A stretch of DNA of 60,000 bases from Polytrichum commune (lineage: Eukaryota; Streptophyta; Polytrichopsida; Polytrichales; Polytrichaceae). The stretch lies in the NCBI GenBank assembly GCA_950295325.1, contig OX485803.1, positions 26,600,001 to 26,660,000 of the forward strand, in the 5' to 3' direction. Position numbers and translations under genes: made by a program. Positions 31,850 to 44,032 of the stretch are shown here, piece after piece. Each line of letters starts with the position of its first letter. The stretch's first letter is position 1. The notes beneath the pieces were generated by a model. The model did no database searches. It had not been told where the DNA came from and was given only the letters and a program-made list of their open reading frames with translations.

Positions 31850-34260
31850 AAAATCAACTCGTCCTTCTTCTTTTTTCCAAGTATTTTGATCTTCCTTGAA
31901 GAAGTTAAGCATTTTACACAAAGACAAATCTTAAGAGTCCTTTGAAAGTTACAAGATATTAATAAAGATAGATCATGGTGAGTCATGTGTTTGGTAACTG
32001 ATAGCTCACCCACACCTACTTGTGTGGGCAGTAGTGGATGGGTTCTATTAACACTGGTTACATTTAGTGGCTCTCACTGGCCAAATTGTAGCCAAAAATG
32101 ACCCTTGTTGGTAGGAGCCGTTCTTTGGTCGCCCACGCCAATTAGTGTGGACATGCTATGACCTTCTGTCTCCCTTCTGTGGGTTAGTTGATTAGTTTAT
32201 GTTGTACTTTGGTTTCTCTTGTGCTGAATTGTGCCAAAATCTCACTGAGTGTATGCTACTCTACAAAAAAAACATAGCATTCTTAAGCATGTGTATTACT
32301 TTCTCTTTCTAACATATCTTCAATAATAAAATCTCAAAAAATGACTTTATGATTATATTCATGACTGATGCCAAGCATAGTCAAGCATTATGCTCCCATT
32401 AGTCGACACATCATTGTTACCTATCTTCAAGTAAAGCCATTTCCCACCAAACAAGATTCAACCTCATGAACTTGCCCCAAAAGGTCTCACTGAGTGTATC
32501 TTAATGTTGGTTTAGTATTGTGTTTTTTTCAATACCATTCGGGTATCTATAATGAGCATTTCACATATTTTGAAATCAGTAGAGTACAAATATTTGAGAG
32601 TATATTTGTATTCAAAATCGTTTGGGCCAATATACCATGCAAGAACTTTCATATCTAAGCAAAATTATCATAGTGTCTATATGGTTTGGAATGATATTGA
32701 ACCAAAGGATAACTTGGGTATAAAATATTTTTTCAGCTTGACATACCGTTGAATGTCAATATTTGATTGGTTTTACAATTTTTGATACCCACATGAAGAT
32801 TCTTAATACCATCAATTCATATGTATACCAAACCAATATTGGTGTATACTCTCCAAGATGCTTATAGACAAACCACAAAATGCTTTTGGGACCCCATTAG
32901 GAATCAATAGGGTGCCAAACTTTCAATGAGGCTGGGATTGAATTTTGATCATGCTAGAATCAATAGTGCCATGACATGTGTCACTAGTTTTGAGTGGCAA
33001 ACTCTAGACTTTGGAAATATGTTTGGGCCTAGCTAGACTACAATCTTGGCCTCCTAGCAGTCACTTCCAAATTCCAATAACTCCTACAATTTCTACTCTG
33101 CAACTTCGACTCGGCATTGACTATAACTTCGGCTTGGCAAGCACATCTATATATGAATGTGGAATTCCAAATAGAATTGAGTGAAGAGTGATCGTAGAAG
33201 TCGATTGAAACTTGAAACATTGGATGCATTGATGTCTCGGGGGGTTCACTGGCGAAAATCGTAGAACAACATGCGATAAAAAATAGGGTCCAATATATTC
33301 ATTGTAGATAAATTTTATAAAAAATGTACATGTAAAATAGGGGATTTTAAAATAATGAAACATGTTTACATGTAAAATACCATCACATATAATATTTTAA
33401 GGCTTTTTACATGTAAAATACCATCGCCTTACAATATTTTTTGTAAAGTAAATAACCCCCCCCCCAATAAATAGGTCCCAAACGCACGTGTATGCAAAAT
33501 ATAAGAGGGAGTGAACCCCCCGAGATTGATGTGAGTGTCATTATGCGGTCTTCCAATGGAAAATATGGATTGGACTAGAATTTTTGACACTCGGAAATTA
33601 ACCAAAAACCGGAGGACTTTGTCTTTAGAGTTGGATGATGATTAAGTGCATTATGTAGGAAATCTAAATAATTTTAGTGCATCATTTTATTGCATGTACT
33701 TCTTCAATATAGTGAGACATCATATTATTTTCATATTCAATACAAAATGGCCAATATCAAGTGTTTTTTTTTTTGAAGTATTGCAAAAAAGTTTGAAAGT
33801 ATGAGTGAAGTGTGATTATTTTGAAGCCCTTCACATTGAAATGCATGTGCACACTTCAAACTTGAACATTGGGTGGATTGGCTCATGGTCACCTACCTCT
33901 CAGCCATGTTGAGTTTACCGAATGGCCATTATCTGAAATAAGTAGACCTAATACAATTACTCGGTACAAATGGACACCTATATTTCAATGGTGCATGGGT
34001 AGTGTAGATCTAAGAACAAACACAAAAAAGACATGCGTTTAAAATCAATAAAAAAACTAGATTATGTGATTGTAAATGCTTCATCATTCTAGAGTCAATA
34101 ATCAACATAAATGGGGGAACCTATGTTATATACTCTACATATCGTATTTAGTGCCACTTACTATATGAAGTTACACAATGCTATATTTTATTATTATTAA
34201 TGAGTTTTTTTTACCAAGTAAAGAGGCTAATGTTCTACAATGTCCAAACAACTAATTTGA
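31850..34260. other. AT-rich intergenic DNA without recognised genes
   Basis: There are no supported genes. A repeated phrase 'acatgtaaaataccatc' occurs at about 33367 and 33411, with a related phrase at 33327. A C-run lies near 33456. A family B-like segment lies at about 33900-34110. The stretch at 34146-34215 resembles the end of the small TA element at 59601-59801. Confidence 0.45.
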
Positions 34261-34268
34261 CCTTTGTT

Positions 34269-34299
34269 AGAAAGAAAAAGAAAAAGAAAAAGAAAAAGA
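34269..34299 (+). repeat. GAAAAA microsatellite
   Basis: Five units of AAAGA(A) in a row, just before the TTA-flanked MITE at 34376. Confidence 0.75.
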
Positions 34300-34375
34300 T
34301 GTGCAGAGTTGTGCCCGGGAAATTTTTGGATTTGGGTGAACTAATCCACACACTTGTTCCTTGTTGGTACATTTA

Positions 34376-34770
34376 GAGCATCCTCAGTCGGTCTAGGTAA
34401 AGCTCACTGCAAACCAAGACCTATCTTGCTTAAAATTGCTCAAAATTTAGAGGGAGTGCACCAAATCTTGCTTGAAAATGGACAGATCCTCCCACACTCC
34501 CTCTAAATGTCAAAAATTTGGAGGGAGTGTAGGAGGATCTTTCCATTTTAAAGCAAGATTTGGTGCACTCCCTCTAAATTTTGAAAATGTGGTGTTTTCA
34601 ATGAGGGATTTCACCTACATCAAATTTTTACAATTCTTTTTTCTTGAGAAATATCTCACGTTTATTTAGGTGTGCTTCTAATGATGGTAATTTCAGTTTC
34701 TAATTTTAGGTCAGTCAAAAGATAGGTTTTGGTTTGCAGTGAGCTTTACCTAGACCGACTGAGGATGCTC
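34376..34770. mobile_element. Tourist-type MITE with ~50-bp inverted ends (395 bp)
   Basis: It opens GAGCATCCTCAGTCGGTCTA and closes with the exact inverse. The match continues inward through 'aaagctcactgcaaacc' to about 50 bp. TTA flanks both sides (34373-34375 and 34771-34773), the PIF/Harbinger signature. An inner inverted pair ('agagggagtgcaccaaatcttgc' family, 34448-34590) makes it largely self-complementary, so a transcript would form a long hairpin. Confidence 0.85.
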
Positions 34771-34773
34771 TTA

Positions 34774-35432
34774 GTGCAGCAATTTCCCCGTCAATTGATA
34801 ACATTTGTCCCCAGCGTGGGACCCACGCAGGTGCCCTTTTGAGGAGTGGTGGGCGGCCCATTCCAAACTTTTCGAGGGGCAAGGCCCATCCGCCTTCGTG
34901 AATCTCGGGTTCCAGGTGGCCTTCTAGAAGCAACAAGTGGCTGCATTATTCTTAGTAGTAGTATTATTACTACGGCTAAGCGGTTCTGAGGATACCGGGA
35001 GCCCCCTCCCTGCCGGATTTGTTCGTTATAATAAGTTAATAACACGGCAAGGGCTCGATCGAGTTCGCTCTCTGTGCTCAGATTTTATAATACGGTTCTG
35101 GAAGCAGTTCATGAGTGGCAATGATTTTTTCGTGAGGGGTTAAATGATATGATATGAAACGAAACGAAACGCAACGCAATGAAATTGGGAAGTGTATGGC
35201 TTGCAGACAGAATTGGAGATTCTAGTCACCCAGCATTGGCTGCTTGTTCTCATGGCACGGTCCACTCGAATCATCAGCCGCTTCACATCCTATTGGGCAA
35301 CTGCAACACCATCGTAAGTCTATTAATAAACACCCAACATACATCAAAGCTACTGTGTCCATGCATGCATGCCGCACCTCGAGAGCTTCCATGGGTTTGG
35401 ATTACACTCAACTTCTTCTCCTTCTACACATC
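34774..35432. other. non-coding stretch, locally GC-richer
   Basis: 34780-35110 is more GC-rich than its surroundings and has several overlapping short frames on both strands, none with a known domain. It may be a captured or decayed gene piece, but I cannot identify it. A short 'gaaacgaaacgaaacgcaacg' run lies at 35156-35177. Confidence 0.35.
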
Positions 35433-35433
35433 G

Positions 35434-36266
35434 CCCGGGTTAGGGCCACTCTCAACACTACTAAAAGCTTGAGGGCCACTTCACATACGAGCCAAGAGCC
35501 GTGACCATGAACATTGTGGGAGCCCACAAGAAAGTGTCCAAAGGCCGTCCCAACACACCTCCAAGATCGTGTAGTGGTGTGGTCACGGATCCTCAGGTGT
35601 GGTGTGGAAGTCATATGTGACTGGGCCCTCAACCGAATGTTGTTTCAAGGAATTTTTGTTCATGCGGGTCGTTGCCCATGATTAAAATAGAATAAATCAA
35701 TGGTTGTGAGTGTTCGGAGAGTCACGGAGTTCTCCCGGTTTTGTGTTAGGCCTACCCATTCGATGCCGTGTAGGAATCCATGTAGGGCCACTCTCAACAC
35801 TAAAAGCTTGAGGGCCACTTCACACACGAGCCAAGAGCCGTGACCATGAACATTGTGGGAGCCCAAAAGAAAGTGTCCAAAGGCCGTCCCAACACACCTC
35901 CAAAATCGTGTAGTGGTGTGGTCACGGATCCTCAAGTGTGGTGTGGAAGTCATATGTGACCGGGTGCTCAACCGAATGTTGTTTCAAGGAATTTCTGTTC
36001 ATGTGGGTCGTCGCCCATGATAAAATAGAATAAATCAATGGTTGTGAGTGTTTGGAGTGTCATGGTCTCCCGGTTTTGTGTTAGGCCTACCCATTCGATG
36101 CCATGTAGGAATCCATGTAGGCGTTACATCCATCTTACAGTCACATAATCCGTTGGTCCCTGAAGCATAGTGTGAAGTGAACTTGGACCGGCTCCGCCTT
36201 TTCCACCAATGTGAGTGCTTGAAGTGTAATGGATACGGGCTCTCGGTCTCATGTGTGAAGTGGCCT
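35434..36266 (+). mobile_element. GGGCCACTTCACAC MITE, full copy plus tandem partial duplicate
   Basis: The full copy is 35812-36266. It starts GGGCCACTTCACACACGAG and ends CTCATGTGTGAAGTGGCCT, with TGA on both sides. A first, truncated copy (35473 to about 35790) precedes it. Both are preceded by the same phrase 'ctctcaacacta…aaagcttga', so a 339-bp segment was tandemly duplicated after insertion. Other family members are flanked by TTA, pointing to PIF/Harbinger mobilisation. Confidence 0.8.
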
Positions 36267-36269
36267 TGA

Positions 36270-39200
36270 GGGCCGTTGACCCGTGATATACAAAATTATG
36301 TGGTTGGTCTTGCTCAACTTGGAGTCGGACCAATCTTACTCAAGGTGAAAATGCAGTCAATATATATTTAGAATACATTATTTTATTTTCAACTTAATTT
36401 GATTTCCGAACTAACATCAAAGGCTCACCTTACTTGATGTAAGTGTGTTTTATAGTGGACACTTCCAACTGCACAAACATATGTAGCCATTGGAACAGTG
36501 AGTTCATTGTGCTAGCTTTTTTTTTAAATAAGGAAGAACGTGTGTGAGAAAGTTGCAATCGGAGTTTGTATGCTCATGGGATCTCCAAACAAAGTGTAGA
36601 TTCTATTATTCATAAAGTGTTCTTGTAGGGGGTCCCATTTTGAGGTTTTCGTGTGCTTAGAATGACATTTATGTGGGCCTACTTATCAATCACTTATCTT
36701 CCCGTTATTTTCATAACATAACCTTCCGTAGAGGCCCCATTCACAACCGTCCAAATATCCACCCTCCACCATACTACAATCACCGACACAAACAAGATAT
36801 CCTACCCCAACGCCACTCCATACACAAAATGGACAAGTAATGAACACCTTGACTAAACCCTCTCTAATAGCACGGATGACCCCATCTCAAATCTAAACGG
36901 CCCAAGAAGGGGAAATTATTGTCAACACTCCCCTTAGGATTATCTACCCCATGTAGCCTATCCTCCCACACTTGGACCCATCTACTAGCACCCTACACCC
37001 ACCCAATCATCAAAGACCTTGGCCTATATACATTAGACATATCAAAAACTTAAAGCATAATTGATAATTGTTTCTCAAGGGAGCAAGTACAGTCAAGTAT
37101 ATGGAAAAAAACTTTCTCCAGTATAGTAAAACCATTATTTTTTGGTCAAACGCTTAAAAGTAGTAGCAAAGTGTTCTTTGAAGTGGATTATTTTTCACAA
37201 CGCCCTTTATTGTTGTGCCAGGTACATAAACATAGAATATCAAAATGAGATCTTTAAAACTTATCGTTAAAAGTGTTGCTCAAAAGGTAATGGCAAAATA
37301 TGGTTTTGGACATAGATTTTCATGACCTTAAATATTTTGAAGCTGGATTTCTTTTCATATACTTTGTGTTAATTATAAACTTGAGGTGAATATTACAAAA
37401 AAATATTAAATTTATGTAGTTTTATCATATTTATAAAAAAATTAAGACAATTATGTGTTCAATATACCTACTTGCATACTACTTGCACTGTCCTTGAGAA
37501 TATGTAGATTTTTTCTTGATTTTTTTTTGTCAAATAATTTTTTGATCTTGTAGATCAATGTGTTTTTTCAGAAGTTTATGATTTTCCCTTCACGAAATTC
37601 AAAGTTAGCATATTGTTTTGAATCACTTTCACTTAAACCTATGCAGGGTAATGGAGTTGTATACTTGACCGTGCTTGCGCCCTCATCCACTATCCACCCA
37701 ACATCTCACCTAATGAATGCTTCACAAAAGATCCACCCACTCACACAATTTTGAAATGGATTGAATATGCAGATTGCATGTGCTTAATTTAATCCCCACA
37801 TGCCAATGCTTCATGAGGTTGTACCCCAACATACTTATAGTTGGAGGGCTCCCCACCCATTCTCCATTGCCCTCCCAATTCTTGGCAAAACATATATTCT
37901 AATATATATAATCACCTATTATCATGACAAATTCTCAAAGAATGATATCCACCAAAAGAATGAGAAATACGCCCCCCCCCCTTCTTATATATATTATCAC
38001 GGCAAACAATTGGCAAGGCAAACCCCTCACCACCCTCACTGCGGCACAAAGAAGGGGTGTTCACACACATACATCCCAGACGAATTATGCCCAACTCAAA
38101 AAACATGCACTCATTCTCAATAAACAAATAAAATAAAAACCACAACCCACCCATATCTATGCCTAAACATAACATTACTAAGCCTACCCCCCCCCCCACC
38201 ACCCTACACCCTTCCTAAAGGGGGAGGGGTATGCCTAGTTGAGTAATGCAGCCACGAATGGCAACCCTTTAATTCCAACCTCGCCAAGTTGGCACTACCA
38301 TTGCCTTGGCCAATCGCTATTGAGCTCCATGTGGGCCCTAACAAGCATATTGGCATGCCAACAACCATACATTCAATTGCGACCTATCTGTATTTTGAAT
38401 CAAAAATGTCTACCCCAACTACCGGTTTGCCCTTGCTTAATGAATGATAAATACTCAAGTTAAGCATTGTTCATTTTGTAAGGGTGACCCAGCATAATAG
38501 GAGCATTATGACTCGCAAATATTCCATCCCCACGGTGCAACACCCTACTGTTTAAGTAATGTCATGAGCTCTCTTATACAAAAACATAAGATTGCAGTAA
38601 ACACATGAGATGTCATTCACACTACATTGTAGAAGTTTGTTGTCATGATGATTTGTACTATTTTGGTGAGATATATACTTTGACTACTTTTCAATCTCAT
38701 TCTTTCATTATGTCATTGCGGGTGAGGACTTTGTGGCTCATCAATTTGTCTTCAAAGTTTGGAGCTCGCTTTCTTATTGTCAATGCTCCGGAAGGGATTC
38801 AAGCCCTTGGATGTTGGCTTGTACGTATACCTAGCCACCTTTTTCTAGAAACGGTATGACATGAGAAATTGGAAGTATGTGTTCTTGTTTTGTTTTTCAC
38901 TGTTTTGCAGACAAAAATAATAATATTCCTACTTTTGGGTAGGCTGACTTCATGCAGATGGAGGATAGGGATGAATGGATGCACATTGTCAAGTGGGAGA
39001 ATTTCGAACATGTGGATTGGGATCATAGTCCGCCAAGAGCCTAAGGCTAGTGTAAATGCAGCCTACAAAATTTGTGACTTAGCCTATAAAATTTTGAAAG
39101 TGTAGGACAAAGAGCCTATGGACAATTTAAAAACATAGGATATCAACCTATGTGATAAAAAACATATAGGAAATTTTGCCTACAAAGTTTTTAAAAGAGA

Positions 39201-42200
39201 GGATTTTAGCCATTCATCCTTCTTCAAATTGGGAAATTAGTTGACCTAAGTACATATCTTTAGGCTAATACTCGGGGCTCTTGGGTGGCACATAGACGGA
39301 TATCAATAATAGCCCTAACTCCCTTCCCGCCAATCTTTACAAATACCATTCATCACAACTCCTCTCTCTCTCTCTCGCTCACTCGCTGTGTTGAAATTCA
39401 AGTGTCGCAGTCTCGCAGATCAAGCAACTCTCTCAATCTCTCACGCAAGCAGCGTTGAAATTCAAGTGTCTTAGATACCACTTAGTACTCAAATTTTGAA
39501 TTTAAAGCCTACAACATTAAAAAATATGAAGGATTTTAACCTACTAAAAATTAGTTTTGAAGGCAATTGGCGGGTAACTTAAAAACTCAAAAGGTTTTCA
39601 ACTTACAAAAATTTGATATTGTAGGATGCAACCTATGCCATGAGGGAAATAGCCTATGCCCTTTTAAAGAGGTAGGCAATTAACCTCAATAACTTCAAAA
39701 ACTTTTCGGACACTGATTGGGATTAACACGCTCCCCTTCTTCATGTAATCAAGTCACCCTATCACATGGGAGACAACAAAGATGGGGCATGAAAATCAAG
39801 GAAACTACACTCTAAACTCCGTAATATCAACTTCCTATATATTACTCCTTCTCTTATATCCTGAAACCCTAGGGAACGGATGTTCTCAATTTAAATCTCA
39901 CTCCTTATTATCACATGTCTGGCATCATCATAAACCACCCAAGAATTAAAACCACATACTCGCACGCATCACGTTGTCATCATTATGATTATAGTCATTA
40001 TTGTAATGTTGACTTTGTGCTATTCCATGATGTCACATGCTACATTAACACTCTTAATTTTACATCGTGGAGTCAAAACTATAGATTTTATGAATATCAT
40101 GTGCACTTTGATTTGCCACAAGCATGATACTACATGGTTTAGAGGGTATATGTGTCGCCCATGCCATGGTTTCTTGATTACCCAATCGCAATCAAGTTCC
40201 ATGGCCCAGATAATGTGAGGGGGTTTAAACATATATCTCTTTTGAGGACCAATGTTGTAATGCCATTGTACTCTATAAAAATTGGTCACTAGTTTTACTA
40301 TAGGGTTTCAAGTGGTAAGCGGGTGGAAAATGTAGGTAAGTGGATGAAAATAGTGAACTATGAACACATAGGGATGTCTATGAGGAACTAGGTTGAAGTT
40401 GGTACACACCAAATTGGATAACTAATTAATAGAAGTAATTGATGATTGAGATAGATGCATTCTTGAAGAGAGTGAAAGAGGCACCATGTGGAGAAAGAAA
40501 TTGAATTGTGAGGAATGAGGAAGTGGATGATTGTCATCAAATGTTCATGAGAACTACCAATAGTCAATTTGTGGAGGAGACGCAACTTGAAGATTGTTAA
40601 TCCGTGTGAGAGGAAAAGTGAGAAAGAAGACATAGGATGAATCTTGTTGTTAGGGTTAAAGCTACGGTTGAGGAAAGAACTCTAGTTGTATTTGTGGTAA
40701 ATCGTTGGATGGTTGACGAGAGAATCCTTTTACCATTTGAACAAGATGACGTGAATTTGAGCCCGTTGGCCCAACCCTGCTAAAGAATCCTCTTTATGCA
40801 TGGTGGGGTTTACTGCCCATCTTGCAGTGGGTGGGCTCTTGGTTTCCTACCTACCTACCTAGTTTTTTTTCTGTCAAGTATAGAGAAGATTTCACAGTGG
40901 GAATCAAACTGCCAACCACTCCATTGGGAAATGAGTACCTCTCCACTATCACCCGGTAGTTTAGGGTCATCTCCGACTTATAGTTACATTGCACGAATGA
41001 CATGTCATATTTATGATAATCTAGGCATAAGTCATCATTAGCTTGAGCTATCGTATGAGAATATAACCTATTATGAGAACTATATTATGTCACAATGACA
41101 ACAATTCTATTACATAATTTGGAAATGGATTCTTATTCACCACAACCAAATTGAATATTGAAATCAAGATCCTTGTTTGGAATTTTTGAGAATGGAGAAA
41201 AAAAATGTAAAAAGAGAACTTTCTATACATCTCAAAAAGAAAATAACCAATTTTTAATCTTGAAACAAATCTTAAAACTCAAGGTTCAATATCTTGTCAA
41301 TGCAAGGGAGGCTTAAACCCAAGGCTTAACCATGATCCCATGGGAGCTCCGAGGTTAAGTCACTTAAGGTTGGAATACTGATCATATGGGTGACCTTCCT
41401 AGCACTTGATTTTTGAAGCACCATGCCATCATATATGGTTCATTAAATCATAGTGAGGTTAAATGGATGAATTGGATATTTTCGATCAACCACGTGAAAA
41501 CCTAGGGGCTTGCCATTAAGGAGATAAGTGGATGCCAACTTGTCCATTGAAAGGAGGCAATAGTCTTTGGGGGCCCTCTAATTCTTGTGACGTATGTTTT
41601 GAAATTTAAATAAACTTAGACCAACTCAAAGATGAAGAAACACAATAATTCAAACTAGTGACAACATCAAAGTAATCTTTCTTATCTTGTTACTGCTAAC
41701 TCCATATTTGACCAATAATTTATTCAAGATCAATATAACTCATAAGTAAAAATTTAAAATCTTGCATGTGAAAAACATGTAAATAATATTTTAACATTAC
41801 AACCCTGTGTTTGGTAAACATTCCCTTAATGTCATAGGTTGATGTAATTGAATAATGTGATATTAGTGTTGATACATGCATTTAGAGGTTTATGATGTAA
41901 TTTTTACTAATATTGTCCCATCAATCTAAGATTGGGCATATGTATATCCACCCAAAGAGAATCTTGCACTGCGTCTAAGTAGATAATCTAAATTTTGGAG
42001 AAACCCATCAAAGAAGAATCAAGGTGCCCCATGGTATGCAAAACCGCATTCACTCTCCAATATATGACAATTTTTGCCGACAGGCATGTTGTTTTCCCTA
42101 TCATAACAATAAACATTGAACATTGTTAGTCACCTCCACATCATGATTCGATTTGAAGTGGACACTTGTTGTAATAATGAGCAACATTGATTCAACCAAG

Positions 42201-43709
42201 ATTGATTATAATCACTACATTGCATTTTTGCACTCCAAGTGTTCCAAAGTGTCTACTTTCATGTTCCACATGCACTCACCATGCATTATTGATAAATGTG
42301 ATGATTTAGTCAAGGGCAACATGTTTTTGAACGAAGTAATTCAAGATAAATGTATCTCATTCACACCAACCTACGATGATGTCATATTTCTCTTTCTTTC
42401 TTTAAGATAGTCCATTTTTATTAGGTGTATTTTATACGAACATCTATATTTCAATGATGTTTGTTTAGGTATGAATCTAAGAACATACACCAAAGAGACG
42501 TGTGTGTAAAGTAGATTGAACTACATGGTTGACAACTGATAACCATTCTAAGTTTCGTAGTAAATAAAATTAGGGTGGCCTATATGATTATTCAACAAGA
42601 GAATGTTCACTTGGACAATGAGAGAGGTACACCTATGAGCTCCAAAAGGTATGGAGGAATAGTTGTGAACGCGATTTGCATTTTGTTAATCATCATCCAC
42701 TAATTATGTGTTTCATTCCTACAAGTGTTTGTTTAAGGCCCTCTTACCTTGTTGAAACTTAGAGGTTTAATTTGTTCAAGCAATGAACAAAATAGATAGG
42801 GTTAGTTGGCCATGCCATGTTTGTGATGTCTAAATGATGTACAATACATGATGCTAAGTTTTAAACACTATAAGCATGTGAGAATCACTGAAAAAATCTA
42901 TAAATCTACCATAATCATGGATTTGCAAAATAAACAACATTGGGTTGCCTAGGTCTCATATGCTTGTCATGAAAAAATACGTGTGATGAGGGAGTCTTCA
43001 AATTAGCCTAATTGTGTGAAGGTCAACCTCATGATACGTGGCAACCATGTTCATGGGATTCAATACAAACCTACCCATAGTGGTTTATGGTTGATGTATC
43101 TCACCCTCAATCTCATTAGACTAATTTGGGGTTTTGATAATAAACATGGGGTCAAAGATTCTATAACCCTTATAAATATTTAGCATGCGTCACATTAATT
43201 GGGTTACTACTCGTTAAATCTTGGTAGTCCTGACTCATGGAAATACTCCTCCTTATTTGAGGAAAACCGTTTTCAACCTTTTGGTCCAAGCTTGACAATG
43301 TTGATTTTTGACAAAGGGATTTTCCCTTTCATGTGACGGTCAATGTTTATATCACCGGTTTTTTGACGGACTGGTCAAATTCCAACACCTTACTAGTTTC
43401 ATTTATTTTTTATTCACAACAACATATAGAAATACATCATTTATGGTATTTAGTGTCATATACAATATTTGCAAAGGGCCTAAAGTAGATGCTTAGAGGT
43501 CTGAAAGTGTTACTTCCATCAATTTCAATTTACTAATTTGAGGTATATTCTATAGATTCATCTAAAATGATCGGTAATTTTCTTGAAGTCTTGAACTTCA
43601 ATCGGTTATTTTTAAAACTAAACTAGTTCATTGTGATTGGTTTGTAGATATCGGTCACTTATCCCCATTCATTGTATCGGATGGGAATTCGGAAGAGGGT
43701 GAGAGGGAG
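36270..43709. other. long AT-rich intergenic stretch without recognised genes
   Basis: No open frame in this 7.4-kb stretch has a recognisable domain. Identified parts are a SINE at about 40866-40985, C-runs near 37971 and 38189, a CT microsatellite at about 39361, a family B-like block at about 42405-42560, and a dispersed-family fragment at 43540-43640. The stretch 39040-39700 contains related phrases ('gcctacaaa', 'aggattttagcc') in both halves and may be an old inverted-repeat element, but ends were not resolved. Confidence 0.45.
40866..40985 (-). mobile_element. tRNA-like SINE, copy 1
   Basis: Read on the minus strand it gives 'gatgaccctaaactaccggg', then 'ggtactcatttcccaatgg', then a pol III B-box-like GGCAGTTTGATTCCC, then 'tctatacttgacag' and a T-rich region. 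The same order is found at 43820-44012 and 49741-49850. Confidence 0.6.
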
Positions 43710-44032
43710 ATGGATCCGTTTTTGTCTCGTCCTCCGCCGGGTTCAACTTCAAGTATGTCAAATGAGGTGATGATGGATCAAGTGAAGCAACATCTTGCCC
43801 AAGAATATGATGAGGAGTTTTTTAAAAAAAAAAATTAAAGACAGAAGGCTGATAAGCCAACTCCAAAGCACATGAGACAATTGACCACCTGGAAAAAAAT
43901 TTGTCAAGCAAGGAGGAGGAGATTTCACAGCCGGGAATCAAACCGCCAACCTCTTCCTTAAGATGTGGGTATCTCTCCTTCATCATCCAGTAGTTTAGGG
44001 TCATCTCGGACCATGATGAGGAGTTGTTGGGG
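43710..44032 (+). pseudogene. TIM13: TIM13-like first exon, split by a SINE
   Basis: Reading 43710-43819 and continuing at 44026-44032 gives a 39-residue N-terminus beginning MDPFLSRPP, with the conserved core EVMMDQVKQHLAQ and EYDEELLG. It ends exactly at a GT donor (44033, GTAAGA). This resembles the N-terminus of plant mitochondrial small Tim protein Tim13, where a Ser/Pro-rich start leads into 'EVMM..VK..LAQ.Y.EEL'. The downstream exon with the twin CX3C motif is not seen in the following kilobases. The SINE at 43820-44012, with a 13-bp duplication, adds a stop. It is probably a fragment of a host gene, moved or duplicated, then broken. Confidence 0.65.
43820..44012 (-). mobile_element. 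tRNA-like SINE, copy 2, with 13-bp target duplication
   Basis: ATGATGAGGAGTT occurs at 43807-43819 and 44013-44025. On the minus strand the element reads 'ggtccgagatgaccctaaac', a B-box-like GGCGGTTTGATTCCC, and ends in a T-rich tail before the duplication. A T-rich rather than A-rich 3' end is a feature of Au-type plant SINEs; the family assignment is inferred. Confidence 0.8.
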
